Assembly: GCF_001905125.1 (NCBI RefSeq)
Contig: NZ_LWLE01000036.1
Location: 175,341-239,340, forward strand
Direction of reading: 5' to 3'
Length of the DNA stretch: 64,000 bases
Source of the DNA: Streptomyces sp. TSRI0281
GTDB taxonomy: Bacteria; Actinomycetota; Actinomycetes; Streptomycetales; Streptomycetaceae
Below the pieces are notes generated by a model, which had not been told where the DNA came from, made no database searches, and was given only the letters and a program-made list of their open reading frames with translations. Positions within the stretch are counted from its first letter, which is position 1, and every line of letters begins with the position of its first letter. Shown in pieces: positions 1 to 8,227 of this stretch. The translations under genes and the position numbers were made by a program.

Positions 1-185
1 AAGAGCTTGCCCCAGAACTTGGTGGCCCTGAGGTACTTCTCGTTGCTCGTCCGGACCCAGGCGGTCTGCAGGCCGGCGGTGAGCGCGGCGAGCGAGATCG
101 TCAGGGGGACGAAGAGGAAGTGGTAGACGGTGGTAATACCGAACTGCCATCGCGCCAGGGTCTCCGGCGCCAGAGCTAGGTCCAC
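1..185 (-). CDS. cydA: cytochrome bd ubiquinol oxidase subunit I (5' part only)
   Basis: The first 61 codons of CydA, the haem-carrying subunit of the high-affinity quinol:oxygen oxidoreductase in the cytoplasmic membrane. The visible protein begins MDLALAPETLARWQFGIT and runs into the first membrane helix (TTVYHFLFVPLTISLAAL), which is typical of the family; the gene continues beyond the left edge. The start is GTG at 185, preceded by AAGGAGA eight bases upstream. An ATG five bases before it is in another frame and hits a stop. A perfect Rex-type operator lies upstream (270-285), so expression is probably raised when NADH/NAD+ is high or oxygen is low. The remaining cyd genes presumably follow to the left, outside the window. 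Confidence 0.93.
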   Translation of the reverse strand, partial: MDLALAPETLARWQFGITTVYHFLFVPLTISLAALTAGLQTAWVRTSNEKYLRATKFWGKL

Positions 186-269
186 GTCATCTTCTCCTTA
201 GGTCGCCGTGGTCACAGCGGCAGCTTGCCCAGTCAATCCCGTCAATCACGGGACGAACCATGACACGCT

Positions 270-285
270 TGTGAACGCGTTCACA
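270..285. promoter_or_regulatory. Rex operator (ROP) upstream of cydA
   Basis: Perfect 16-bp palindrome TGTGAACGCGTTCACA. It matches the Rex consensus TGTGAAC-N3-TTCACA described for Streptomyces coelicolor, where Rex represses cydABCD. It lies 85 bases upstream of the cydA start. Nothing else in 186-568 appears to be coding; that stretch holds this operator and the hisC terminator. Confidence 0.9.
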
Positions 286-396
286 TTCACAAGCATTATG
301 GCGCACAGACTTTCGGGGCGTTCGTGCGGGGTACCCCTCTTCGGACTTTCAGCACGATCCCACCCGCAATCCACCGGGAACGCCCCAGGACAGCGC

Positions 397-435
397 GGTG
401 GCCCCGGACCCCGCAGGTCGGGGTCCGGGGCCACC
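397..435 (-). terminator. hairpin terminator of the hisC-like gene
   Basis: Perfect 16-bp GC-rich inverted repeat (arms 397-412 and 420-435, loop of 7), 134 bases past the aminotransferase stop codon and before the cydA promoter region. There is no clear T-tract, as is common in Streptomyces. Confidence 0.7.
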
Positions 436-568
436 GGTGGACGTACTGGCGCGACCGGCAACGGCCGGCCGGCGCGGCCGAGGGCGGCGATCGCCGCCGA
501 TCGCCGCTCAACGCTGTCGGCCAAAGCCGCGCGGCACCTCTCCGCAGCAGCCGCGCGGCGCTCCTCCG

Positions 569-1648
569 CTACAGCCGCGCGCGGTACTCCTCCGCCACCT
601 TCAGGAACAGGTCGTTCGCCTCGCCCTCCCCGACCGAGACCCGCACTCCCTCACCCGCGAACGGCCGCACCACGACACCGGCCTTCTCGCAGACGGCGGC
701 GAAGTCGCCGGTACGGTCACCGAGCCGCAGCCAGACGAAGTTGGCCTGGGACTCCGGAACGGTCCACCCCTGCCCCACCAGACCCTCGTACACCCGGGTC
801 CGCTCGCCGACCAGGAAGCCGACCCGTCCCAGCAGTTCGTCCTCGGCCCGGAGCGACGCGACCGCCGCGTCCTGCGCGAGCTGGCTGACACCGAAGGGGA
901 CGGCCGTCTTCCGCAGCGCGGCGGCCACCGGCTCATGGGCCACCGCGAAACCGACCCGCAGCCCTGCCAGGCCGTACGCCTTGGAGAAGGTCCTCAGCAC
1001 CGCCACATTGGGCCGGTCCCGGTAGATCTCGATGCCGTCCGGCACCTCGACATCACGGACGAACTCCCGGTACGCCTCGTCGAGCACCACCAGGACATCA
1101 CCCGGCACCCGGTCCAGGAACCGCTCCAGCTCGGCCCTGCGCACGGCGGTGCCGGTCGGGTTGTTCGGGTTGCAGACGAAGATCATCCGGGTCCGGTCGG
1201 TGATCGCGTCCGCCATCGCGTCGAGATCGTGCACCTCGCCATCGGTCAGCGGCACCTTCACCGAGGTCGCCCCGCTGACTTGGGTGATGATCGGGTACGC
1301 CTCGAAGGAACGCCAGGCGTAGATGACCTCGTCGCCGGGGCCCGAGGTGGCCTGGAGCAGCTGCTGGGCCACACCGACCGATCCGGTGCCGGTCGCCAGG
1401 TGCGCGAGGGGCACACCGAAGCGTTCGGCCAGCTCATTCATCAGAGCGGTACACGCCATGTCCGGGTACCGGTTGAAGTCCGCGGCCGCGGCCAGCGTGG
1501 ACTCCAGCACTCCGGGCAGCGGCGGATACGGGTTCTCGTTGGAGGACAGCTTGAAGGCGACCGGTCCATCGGCGGCGGCCGGCTTGCCCGGCACATAGGC
1601 AGGCACACCGTCCAGCTCGGCACGCAGCTTGGGGCTCGTCTCGCTCAC
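569..1648 (-). CDS. hisC: histidinol-phosphate aminotransferase family (class I/II PLP enzyme)
   Basis: A 359-residue PLP-dependent aminotransferase. Seen: N-terminal SSNENPYPPLPGV (HisC signature), CNPNNPTGT loop, the aspartate and tyrosine of VVLDEAYREF, and the PLP lysine in TFSKAYGLAGLRVGF. It would transaminate imidazole-acetol phosphate to L-histidinol phosphate. The chosen start is GTG at 1648 because GGAGGA lies seven bases upstream; an ATG 33 bases earlier lacks a site. It stands alone, away from any his operon, so it may be a second HisC or an aromatic amino acid aminotransferase; sequence alone cannot settle which. Divergent from the LacI regulator. Confidence 0.82.
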   Translation of the reverse strand: MSETSPKLRAELDGVPAYVPGKPAAADGPVAFKLSSNENPYPPLPGVLESTLAAAADFNRYPDMACTALMNELAERFGVPLAHLATGTGSVGVAQQLLQATSGPGDEVIYAWRSFEAYPIITQVSGATSVKVPLTDGEVHDLDAMADAITDRTRMIFVCNPNNPTGTAVRRAELERFLDRVPGDVLVVLDEAYREFVRDVEVPDGIEIYRDRPNVAVLRTFSKAYGLAGLRVGFAVAHEPVAAALRKTAVPFGVSQLAQDAAVASLRAEDELLGRVGFLVGERTRVYEGLVGQGWTVPESQANFVWLRLGDRTGDFAAVCEKAGVVVRPFAGEGVRVSVGEGEANDLFLKVAEEYRARL

Positions 1649-2006
1649 CGCAGGTCCTCCTAGGTCATCCGCATGCATCAATACTGCTCACCTTATGAGG
1701 ATTGAGCCCTGCTGCGAATGGCGGGAGCGAGGAATCGTTCGAGGGGGGAGCGTTTCTCTGTCCCGACGCACGCCGGTGGCTCACTCCGTGGCGCGCGTCC
1801 CCCGAAGTGGTGAGTTGAGACCTCTTCGAAACATCGAACATTTAGTAGGCCCACACCGTTCGACACATGACACACTGAGGTCCAGGCGACCAACACCCTT
1901 TATTTTTCAGGTATTTGGTCGATGATGACCATGCAGAAACGTGCCTGTCAACGTGTGCATATGCGACCGGCCTGACCACCCCTCCGAGCCCTACTATCGG
2001 CTCGCC
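1649..2006. other. divergent intergenic region between hisC-like gene and lacI-type regulator
   Basis: 358 bases without a convincing gene. It must hold promoters for both neighbours. The AT-richer part (about 1820-1925) contains several TTCGA/TCGAAC words but no clear palindrome; no specific operator is claimed. Confidence 0.5.
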
Positions 2007-3119
2007 ATGACAGCAGCAGGGAAGCACCAGGTGAGCCGGACGGAGACACCCCGGCGCAACAGCCGGCCGGGACGGGCGGGTATCCGGGACGTGGCCGCCG
2101 CGGCCGGGGTCTCGATCACGACCGTCTCCGACGCGCTCAACGGCAAGGGCAGGCTCCCGGACGCCACCCGCCGCCATGTCCGCGAGGTCGCAGAGCGCCT
2201 GGGCTACCGCCCGTCCGCCGCGGCCCGAACCCTCCGTACCGGCAGATCCGGCCTGATCGGCCTGACCGTGACCACCTACGGGAATGAACCTTTCACCTTC
2301 ACCGAATTCGCGTACTTCGCGGAGATGGCCAGAGCCGCGACCTCCGCGGCCCTCGACCGCGGATACGCCCTCGTCATCCTTCCCGCCACCTCCCGTCACG
2401 ACGTCTGGTCGAACGTCGCACTCGACGGCACCGTCGTCATCGACCCCTCCGACCAGGACCCGGTCGTCACCGAACTCGTGCGCCAGGGCCTGCCCGTCGT
2501 CTCGGACGGCCGCCCGGCCGGGACGCTTCCGGTCACCGCCTGGGTCGACAACGACCACCGGGCCGCCGTACTCGATCTCCTCGACCACCTCGCCGCCGCC
2601 GGAGCGCGCCGTATCGGCCTGCTGACCGGCACCACCACCGACACATACACCCGGCTGTCCACCACCGCGTACCTCCACTGGTGCGAGCGGGTGGGCCAGG
2701 ACCCGGTCTACGAGTCCTACCCGGCCCACGACCCCTGCGCGGGCGCGGTCGCCGCCGACCGCCTCCTCGCCCGCCCGGACCGCCCCGACGCCGTCTACGG
2801 GCTCTTCGACCCCAACGGGACCGATCTGCTGGCGGCCGCCCGCCGCTACGGTCTGCGGGTCCCCGAGGACCTGCTGCTGGTCTGCTGCAGCGAGTCCACC
2901 GTGTACGCGAGCACCGAGCCGCCCATCACGACGCTCTCGCTCAAGCCGCACCGCATCGGCACAGCCGTCGTCCAGCTCCTCATCGACGCCATCGAAGGCG
3001 TCGAACACGACGGTCCGGTGGAGCAGGTGATACCGACGGAGCTCATCGTCCGGACCTCCTCGCAACGGCGTCCGCCCCGCACCACCGTCAGCCCGCCACG
3101 ATCCCCGAGCGGGGACTGA
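2007..3119 (+). CDS. LacI-family transcriptional regulator
   Basis: A 370-residue repressor. Near the N-terminus is the classic LacI helix-turn-helix and hinge helix: IRDVAAAAGVSITTVSDAL, then GYRPSAAARTLRTGRS. The rest is a periplasmic-binding-protein-like sensor domain (GLIGLTV..., VVIDPSDQDP, RIGLLTG, TELIVRTSS). It should bind an operator as a dimer and release it on binding a small ligand, often a sugar. The start at 2007 is the first plausible ATG; a GTG at 2031 in the same frame is an alternative. The ligand cannot be predicted. The conserved gene at this position in S. coelicolor is also a LacI-type regulator. Transcribed away from the aminotransferase and towards the phosphatase. Confidence 0.85.
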   Translation: MTAAGKHQVSRTETPRRNSRPGRAGIRDVAAAAGVSITTVSDALNGKGRLPDATRRHVREVAERLGYRPSAAARTLRTGRSGLIGLTVTTYGNEPFTFTEFAYFAEMARAATSAALDRGYALVILPATSRHDVWSNVALDGTVVIDPSDQDPVVTELVRQGLPVVSDGRPAGTLPVTAWVDNDHRAAVLDLLDHLAAAGARRIGLLTGTTTDTYTRLSTTAYLHWCERVGQDPVYESYPAHDPCAGAVAADRLLARPDRPDAVYGLFDPNGTDLLAAARRYGLRVPEDLLLVCCSESTVYASTEPPITTLSLKPHRIGTAVVQLLIDAIEGVEHDGPVEQVIPTELIVRTSSQRRPPRTTVSPPRSPSGD

Positions 3120-3293
3120 TCGTATTATTCCGGACCAATTGGCCGGTGAACCGTGCGTGCGCCCGGATTCACCACCCCTGGTGCGTCACACAGCACGATC
3201 CGCATTCCTATGATGGGCGCACGACACCGCGGACCACCTCTACCAGGCACGGCCCGTCAGGTGTACGGCGGCGCGACGGTGGTGGAGGGGTCG

Positions 3294-4352
3294 ATGACTC
3301 AGGGGGCCGGTCAGGAACCCGTGGTGCGGACGGCGACGTTGCGCGACTTCCGCGTACCGCCGTATGCGCAGACACCTGTGCCTCGGCACCCACCGCACCC
3401 GGGCAACGCCATGCCCGGCGACGAGCCGCCGGAGGGCTACACGCCCACCGAACGCGACCTTCCCGTCATCCATCGCGGCGACACGGTCCGGGCGCGGACC
3501 GTCCCGGCCCCGCAGGCCGTTCCCGCTACGGAGCGCGGACCGCTGTATGTCGTGGGTGACGTCCACGGCTATCTGGACGAGCTGCTGGCCGCCCTCGCCG
3601 AACAGGGTCTCGTCGACGCCGACGGCAACTGGACCGCGGGCAACGCCCGGCTGTGGTTCCTCGGTGACTTCACGGACCGCGGCCCGGACGGCATCGGCGT
3701 CATCGACCTCGTCATGCGCCTCTCCGCCGAGGCGGCGGCCGCGGGCGGCTACTGCAAGGCCCTCATGGGAAACCACGAGCTGCTACTGATCGGCGCCAAG
3801 CGGTTCGCCGACACCCCGGTCAACTCCGGAGCCGGCACCGCCACCTTCCAGGCCGCCTGGCTGCTCAACGGCGGCCAGAAGACGGACATGGAGCGGCTCC
3901 AGGACGTCCACCTCCAGTGGATGTCCCGGCTCGACGCGGTCGTCGAGGAGGACGGGCACCTGCTGATGCACTCCGACACGACGGCGTACCTCGACTACGG
4001 GTCCACCATCGAGGACGTCAACGACACGGTGCACGCCATTCTCACGCGCAACGACGCCGACGAGTGCTGGGACCTCTTCCGCAAGCTCACCAAGCGCTTC
4101 GCCTTCCGCGACGAGGGCGGCTCCCAGGCGGTGCGCGAGCTGATGACGACCTACGGCGGACAGCGCGTCGTCCATGGTCACAGCCCCATTCCGTATCTGC
4201 TCGGCGAGGTCGGTTCGGAGGACAGCGAGAACGGTGCGGGACCGGTGGTGAACGGTCCGCATGTGTACGCGGACGGGCTCGCCATCGCCATGGACGGCGG
4301 AGTGACCATGGCCGGAAAACTGCTGGTCGTCCAACTCCCCCTGCATGACTGA
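3294..4352 (+). CDS. PPP-family metallophosphatase (Ser/Thr phosphatase-like)
   Basis: A 352-residue protein with the metal-binding signature of calcineurin-like phosphoesterases of the PPP type: VVGDVHG, FLGDFTDRG and MGNHE in order, then a histidine in LMHSDT and VVHGHSP. These residues normally hold two metal ions and attack phosphate esters, usually phosphoserine or phosphothreonine. The first 115 residues are proline-rich and unlike the domain. Start chosen at ATG 3294, where GGAGGGG lies just upstream (3284-3290). No signal peptide or membrane segment, so probably cytoplasmic. Substrate unknown; a nucleotide substrate is also possible. Confidence 0.85.
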   Translation: MTQGAGQEPVVRTATLRDFRVPPYAQTPVPRHPPHPGNAMPGDEPPEGYTPTERDLPVIHRGDTVRARTVPAPQAVPATERGPLYVVGDVHGYLDELLAALAEQGLVDADGNWTAGNARLWFLGDFTDRGPDGIGVIDLVMRLSAEAAAAGGYCKALMGNHELLLIGAKRFADTPVNSGAGTATFQAAWLLNGGQKTDMERLQDVHLQWMSRLDAVVEEDGHLLMHSDTTAYLDYGSTIEDVNDTVHAILTRNDADECWDLFRKLTKRFAFRDEGGSQAVRELMTTYGGQRVVHGHSPIPYLLGEVGSEDSENGAGPVVNGPHVYADGLAIAMDGGVTMAGKLLVVQLPLHD

Positions 4353-4540
4353 GGGCTGTCGGGGAAGACGCATACACGACCTGACCCCGCCGATCACCGG
4401 GCCCAATTACGGAAAGCCCCTGTCACCCCGTGCCGTGAGCGCTCTACCATCGGCGTATCAGTAGCAGGCTCTCCTCCGTTTCCGCCCGATCGCCCGGCCG
4501 TCTCGGGGCATCAGGCCCTACGGAGCATCGGGGGATGCAT

Positions 4541-5368
4541 ATGACTAGCGCTCCGCACCTGCTGGCCGAGGACCGCCCCGAGTACGAGCGGATCCTCGGT
4601 GACGCACTTCGTCATGCTCATGAACGCCCGGATCTGGACGGCGTCGGGGACCGTCTCAACACGGAACAGCTGCGCACCATGGCGCTGAACGCCACGGACC
4701 TGATCACCGCGGCCGCCGCCACGGAGTACGAGCACTATGTGCGCGCCCGCGGCGAGCTGCGTACGCCCACGGGTGCGGCGGACCAGGACGAGGATCAGGA
4801 ACCGGGCCTCGGTACACCGCTGGGCGGGACGGACCGTACGGGCGGCATAGGCGCGGCCGTCACGGTCCTGGCTCCGGTCCTGGCGGGGACGGCCTCCCTG
4901 ATCTTCCTGCTGGTCGGCTACGTCCTGAAGGCCGTCAGCCCGTCGCTCGCCTTCGCCGGCACCATGGTCACGGCCGGGTGGTTCTTCGGGGCCCTCGCCG
5001 CGGTGTCCAGCCTCGTCGCCGCCACGGGACTGCTGGTCACCGCGCTTCACAACGGTGCGTCCTCGCTGTCCGCCGAGAACGAGGAGCAGGAGCTCCCGGA
5101 AGAGATCGCGCGGGCCAGGGAGGCCTGGCGCCACGCCCTGCTGGAGCGCGGGATCCTGCCGTTCCTGCGGGACGCCCTGGACGATCCGACCGCCGGTCCC
5201 GCCGCGCGGACCCCGCACCGCTCCCCGAACCGCATCCCGAAGATCGGCTACAGCAGCCCGGACTTCTCCGGTCCGGAGGACGGCCCCTCGGCGGGACCGC
5301 GGCCGACCTTCACCAGCCCCGACTTCACGAGCCCGGACTTCGGCGGCCCCGAGCACCAGCCGGACTGA
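4541..5368 (+). CDS. membrane protein of unknown function
   Basis: 275 residues. An N-terminal soluble helical part (about 1-105) is followed by two hydrophobic segments (AAVTVLAPVLAGTASLIFLL and a second ending in AAVSSLVAATGLLVTAL), an acidic helix, and a C-terminal tail with repeated SPDFSGPE/TSPDFTSPDF motifs. I do not recognise the family. The start at ATG 4541 fits the G-run at 4530-4534; an ATG six bases earlier touches that run and is too close. Follows the phosphatase in the same direction with 188 bases between. Confidence 0.7.
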   Translation: MTSAPHLLAEDRPEYERILGDALRHAHERPDLDGVGDRLNTEQLRTMALNATDLITAAAATEYEHYVRARGELRTPTGAADQDEDQEPGLGTPLGGTDRTGGIGAAVTVLAPVLAGTASLIFLLVGYVLKAVSPSLAFAGTMVTAGWFFGALAAVSSLVAATGLLVTALHNGASSLSAENEEQELPEEIARAREAWRHALLERGILPFLRDALDDPTAGPAARTPHRSPNRIPKIGYSSPDFSGPEDGPSAGPRPTFTSPDFTSPDFGGPEHQPD

Positions 5369-5437
5369 CGGCCCCCGGCCACCGGCCACCACCCGTCGGC
5401 CGGTGGGCGACACCCCGCGCGCATCAGGCAGCCCGTG

Positions 5438-5524
5438 CCCGCCCCGCGCATGCCCGCGCGGGCATCCGGTGATGTCACGACGGACCGTTGAAAGCAGCCC
5501 GCCCCGCGCACGCCCGCGCGGACA
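5438..5524. repeat. two 27-bp GC-rich direct repeats, 60 bp apart
   Basis: Copies at 5438-5464 and 5498-5524 differ at two positions. Each begins CCCGCCCCGCGCA and contains the self-complementary GCCCGCGCGGGC-type core, so each can fold by itself. They lie between the ends of two convergent genes. Confidence 0.75.
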
Positions 5525-5569
5525 CGGCAAAGGCCGGGGCAGCTCGCGCTGCACCCGGCCCGTGCGGTG

Positions 5570-5592
5570 CTCCGGCCCGTGACGGGCCGGAG
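5570..5592 (-). terminator. terminator of the DUF805 gene
   Basis: Perfect 10-bp inverted repeat CTCCGGCCCG / CGGGCCGGAG with a 3-base loop, directly after the stop codon at 5600 on the minus strand. Confidence 0.75.
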
Positions 5593-5599
5593 CGGTGAA

Positions 5600-5956
5600 T
5601 CAGATGCCCTGCGGCGCCAGCTTCGGGTTGGCACCGTACTCGTTCGCCTCGTACTTGCCCTCGGTGGCCAGGAAGACCAGCAGGATGATGCCGCCGACCA
5701 GCGGGACGAGCGAGATCAGGATCCACCAGCCCGAACGGCCGGTGTCGTGCAGCCGGCGCACGATGACCGCGATCGAGGGGACGATGACCGCGACGAGGTA
5801 GATGTAGTACGGGATCTGCGTGTCTATCACCCCGCCGATGACCATCAGGATCACGGCAGCGATGAAGTTGAAGAGCACGAACATCCAGTACTCCTTGCGG
5901 CGTGCACGACCGCTGAAGCCTGCGTAGTTCTTGAGTACGTCCAGGTACCAGTTCAT
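5600..5956 (-). CDS. DUF805 family membrane protein
   Basis: 118 residues with the DUF805 layout: MNWYLDVLKNYAGFSGRARRKEYW, then three or four short hydrophobic helices and the conserved VRRLHDTGRSGWW motif before a last helix. Family function is unknown; members are small inner-membrane proteins. The start at 5956 is supported by GGGAGGG seven bases upstream; longer in-frame extensions are GC-rich leader without family similarity. Before the element inserted, this gene lay downstream of the native thiC end. Confidence 0.88.
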   Translation of the reverse strand: MNWYLDVLKNYAGFSGRARRKEYWMFVLFNFIAAVILMVIGGVIDTQIPYYIYLVAVIVPSIAVIVRRLHDTGRSGWWILISLVPLVGGIILLVFLATEGKYEANEYGANPKLAPQGI

Positions 5957-6200
5957 GGTGATTCCCTCCCCGGGCCCCCCGTGCGAGGGCTCACATTTTC
6001 CAGCCAGGCATGCCGGAAAGTAAGGCACAGATAAGGACGCGGTCAAGCGCAGGCGGGCCGGGGGCGAAACGTACATCCAGCTGCAGCACTACCGTGTCCA
6101 TACCGTCGCTCAACCAGTGCGGAATCCATGGCAAATGGCTCCTCTATGACCGAAACGGCCTGTTGCGGACAGTTGTTGAGACCCCGCTGTGCCGGAGTAC

Positions 6201-6238
6201 GGCGTCGCCCGGGCGCAAAAGGCTCCCTGGGCGACGCC
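6201..6238 (-). terminator. probable terminator of the native thiC transcript
   Basis: Inverted repeat with arms 6201-6213 (GGCGTCGCCCGGG) and 6225-6238 (CCCTGGGCGACGCC), with one bulged base. It lies 75 bases past the stranded native thiC stop codon (6313), on the same strand. Confidence 0.65.
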
Positions 6239-6312
6239 GCCACGTCCCTCCGTGCGTCAGGGGATTCCCCACACCCCGGCTCCTTCCCCCAGATCGGAGG
6301 CCAGGATTCCGG

Positions 6313-6449
6313 TCAGTCCGCGATCGGCAGATAAACCCGGTTGCCCGAGGCCGCGAACTCCTTCGACTTCTCCGCCATGCCCGTCTCGATCTCCGCCCGC
6401 GAACCGCCGTGCTCGCGCCGGATGTCCTGGGAGATCTTCATCGAACAGA
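6313..6449 (-). pseudogene. thiC: stranded native 3' end of thiC
   Basis: Read on the minus strand this encodes CSMKISQDIRREHGG..., ending GNRVYLPIAD and stop at 6313: the usual Streptomyces ThiC C-terminus. It is cut off from the rest of thiC (13074-14912) by the integrative element. Homology stops sharply at the CSMKIS codons, where it meets the integrase gene's upstream region. The 38 residues after KIS are replaced in the expressed gene by 44 different residues supplied by the element. No start codon or promoter is evident, so it is a dead fragment, but it would restore the original gene on precise excision. Confidence 0.92.
6434..6449. other. left attachment site (att core) of the integrative element
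   Basis: ATCTTCATCGAACAGA. It matches 13213-13228 in direct orientation at 15 of 16 positions (11 identical in a row). Similarity to thiC changes sides exactly here. It corresponds to the ThiC codons C-S-M-K-I. Confidence 0.85.
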
Positions 6450-6519
6450 GCATCACCAGATGCTCCACACCGTTAGCGTGGTCGCATCGGCTCGACCACC
6501 AAACAGGCGGAGGCTCCCG

Positions 6520-8076
6520 ATGGAGAAGCGCGAAGAGATCATCAGCCAGTTACGAGGAGTTCCCGAAAGGCTGCCGTCCGTCGAGGACGTCCGCGCGATG
6601 CTCTCCGCAGACCCGTCCCTGAAGTGCGTGGTCTGCTACGCCCGTATCTCGTTCGACGGCCGTGTGAAGGACGCTCACGGCATCGAGGACCAGCACCGGG
6701 ACATGGTGACTAACGCCCGCAGACTCGGGTGGCTTGTGGTCTACCGGTACACCGACAACGACAAGAGCGCCAGCAAAGAGAGCGTCGTCCGCGACGATTT
6801 CGAGCAGCTGATCAAAGACCTGGGGACCGGGACCACGCCGGAGGGCTACCCGATCCACGGCGTGATGGCGGTCAACGATGACCGCCTCTACCGGCGTCCA
6901 AGCGACTGGGAGCGCTACCTCAAGGCGTTCACCTCGCAGGAAGGCCGTGTGTACCACGACTCGAACGGCACGCAGGACCTGTACGCCGAGGGGTTCGAGA
7001 TCAAGGGGCTGGTGGGTGTCGCCATGTCCCTGAGCGAGACGCGGAAGAAGCAGCGCCGCACCAGGAACAGCCATCGCAGCCGCGCCATCCGAGGTCAGTC
7101 TGTTGCCGCATGGCGTCCCTTCGGCTGGGACGACGACAAGATCACGCTCCGACCGGAGGAGGCCGCCGCGATCCGCAAGGCGGTACATGACGTGATCGCC
7201 GGAGCGTCCATTTCCGAGATCACCGCGCAGTGGAAGGAAGCCGAGTTCATCACGAGTCGCGGAAATCCCTTCCAGTACCAGACCGTCAAGCAGATCCTCA
7301 AGAACGCTCGCCTGTGCGGCTACCGGGAGATCAAGGGCGAGTTGGTCCGGGACGGTGACGACCAGCCGATCACGGGTGAGTGGGAGCCGATCATCACGCC
7401 GCGGGAGTGGTATGCCGTCACGGCCGAGATTCGGGGGCGAGGCCATGGAGCCGGTGTGCCGCTCGGGGGCCTGGTCCACAAGTACCTACTCACCGGGATT
7501 CTCAGATGCGGCAACGTGCTTGAGGACGGAACCACCTGCAACAACAAGATGATTGGCATCAAGGCCAACGACTGGTTGAAGTACCAGCACGCCTATATGT
7601 GCAAGAAGACCGTAGACAGTGGGTGCAACAAGACCTACAAGCGCGGCGACAAGACAGACCGGCACATCGAGCGGCTGGTGATCGCCAAGCTAAAGGCGGA
7701 GGCCGAGTCCGCCACACGGGAGGTACCCGAGTGGGACAAGGCCGATGATCTGGAACGCGCCGTACAAAGCCGCAAGGCGCTGGAAAAGCGCTGGCAGGAC
7801 GGGGAGGTAGAGGACGAAATGTTCTTCAGGAATCTCCCCGCACTGGAAGCGCGCGTCAAGGAACTCCGTGCGGACCAGGCCAAGCATTTGGCGATGAAGG
7901 CCGCAGCCGAGGCAGCACGCGAGGACATCGCCCAATCTTGGGAATCCAAGACACTCTCCCAGAGGCGAGAACTCATCAAAAAGGCCGTCCACGCGATCGT
8001 CGCGATCCCTGGCGGCAAGGGCAACAAAGCCTTCGACGTGGAACTCCTCAAGCCCGTGTGGCGCTCCGACGAGTGA
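6520..8076 (+). CDS. large serine recombinase (integrase)
   Basis: 518 residues. Seen: resolvase-type catalytic domain with the nucleophile Ser44 in CYARISFDGR and the NDDRLYRRPSDWERY region; recombinase domain (about 185-310) starting PFGWDD; a zinc-ribbon segment (about 325-370) with paired cysteines (LRCGN, TTCNNK, YMCKK, SGCNK); then a long charged coiled coil. These proteins join attP and attB without host factors and need a directionality factor to excise. The start at 6520 is favoured by GGCGGAGG at 6507-6513. Codon 11 is TTA, so full translation should need the bldA leucyl-tRNA. It lies just inside the left attachment site and its 3' end overlaps a small convergent gene. Confidence 0.93.
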   Translation: MEKREEIISQLRGVPERLPSVEDVRAMLSADPSLKCVVCYARISFDGRVKDAHGIEDQHRDMVTNARRLGWLVVYRYTDNDKSASKESVVRDDFEQLIKDLGTGTTPEGYPIHGVMAVNDDRLYRRPSDWERYLKAFTSQEGRVYHDSNGTQDLYAEGFEIKGLVGVAMSLSETRKKQRRTRNSHRSRAIRGQSVAAWRPFGWDDDKITLRPEEAAAIRKAVHDVIAGASISEITAQWKEAEFITSRGNPFQYQTVKQILKNARLCGYREIKGELVRDGDDQPITGEWEPIITPREWYAVTAEIRGRGHGAGVPLGGLVHKYLLTGILRCGNVLEDGTTCNNKMIGIKANDWLKYQHAYMCKKTVDSGCNKTYKRGDKTDRHIERLVIAKLKAEAESATREVPEWDKADDLERAVQSRKALEKRWQDGEVEDEMFFRNLPALEARVKELRADQAKHLAMKAAAEAAREDIAQSWESKTLSQRRELIKKAVHAIVAIPGGKGNKAFDVELLKPVWRSDE

Positions 8077-8227
8077 GCCGTACCCCCAGAATCTCCCCCA
8101 TCCTGTGTAACTGATCGTCCGAGAGCGGCGGTGACTCGCGTACGTGGCGCTCGATCCACGCCGCCACCGCCGCTTCCTCGTCTGTCTCACGTTTCTGTTC
8201 TGTGCGTCTCGCCGCCGATCGGGTCAT
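8048..8227 (-). CDS. 59-residue protein coupled to the replication initiator
   Basis: Starts ATG at 8227, overlapping the initiator's stop codon as ATGA, which implies translational coupling. The protein begins MTRSAARRTEQKRETDEEAA, then AAWIERHVRESPPLSDDQ and a basic end (RLTRRSATRA). It looks all-helical and DNA- or protein-binding. The segment around SPPLSDDQLHRM recalls small proteins encoded beside rep in other actinomycete elements, but I cannot name a function; a directionality factor is possible. Its last 29 bases overlap the integrase 3' end on the other strand. Confidence 0.6.
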   Translation of the reverse strand: MTRSAARRTEQKRETDEEAAVAAWIERHVRESPPLSDDQLHRMGEILGVRLTRRSATRA

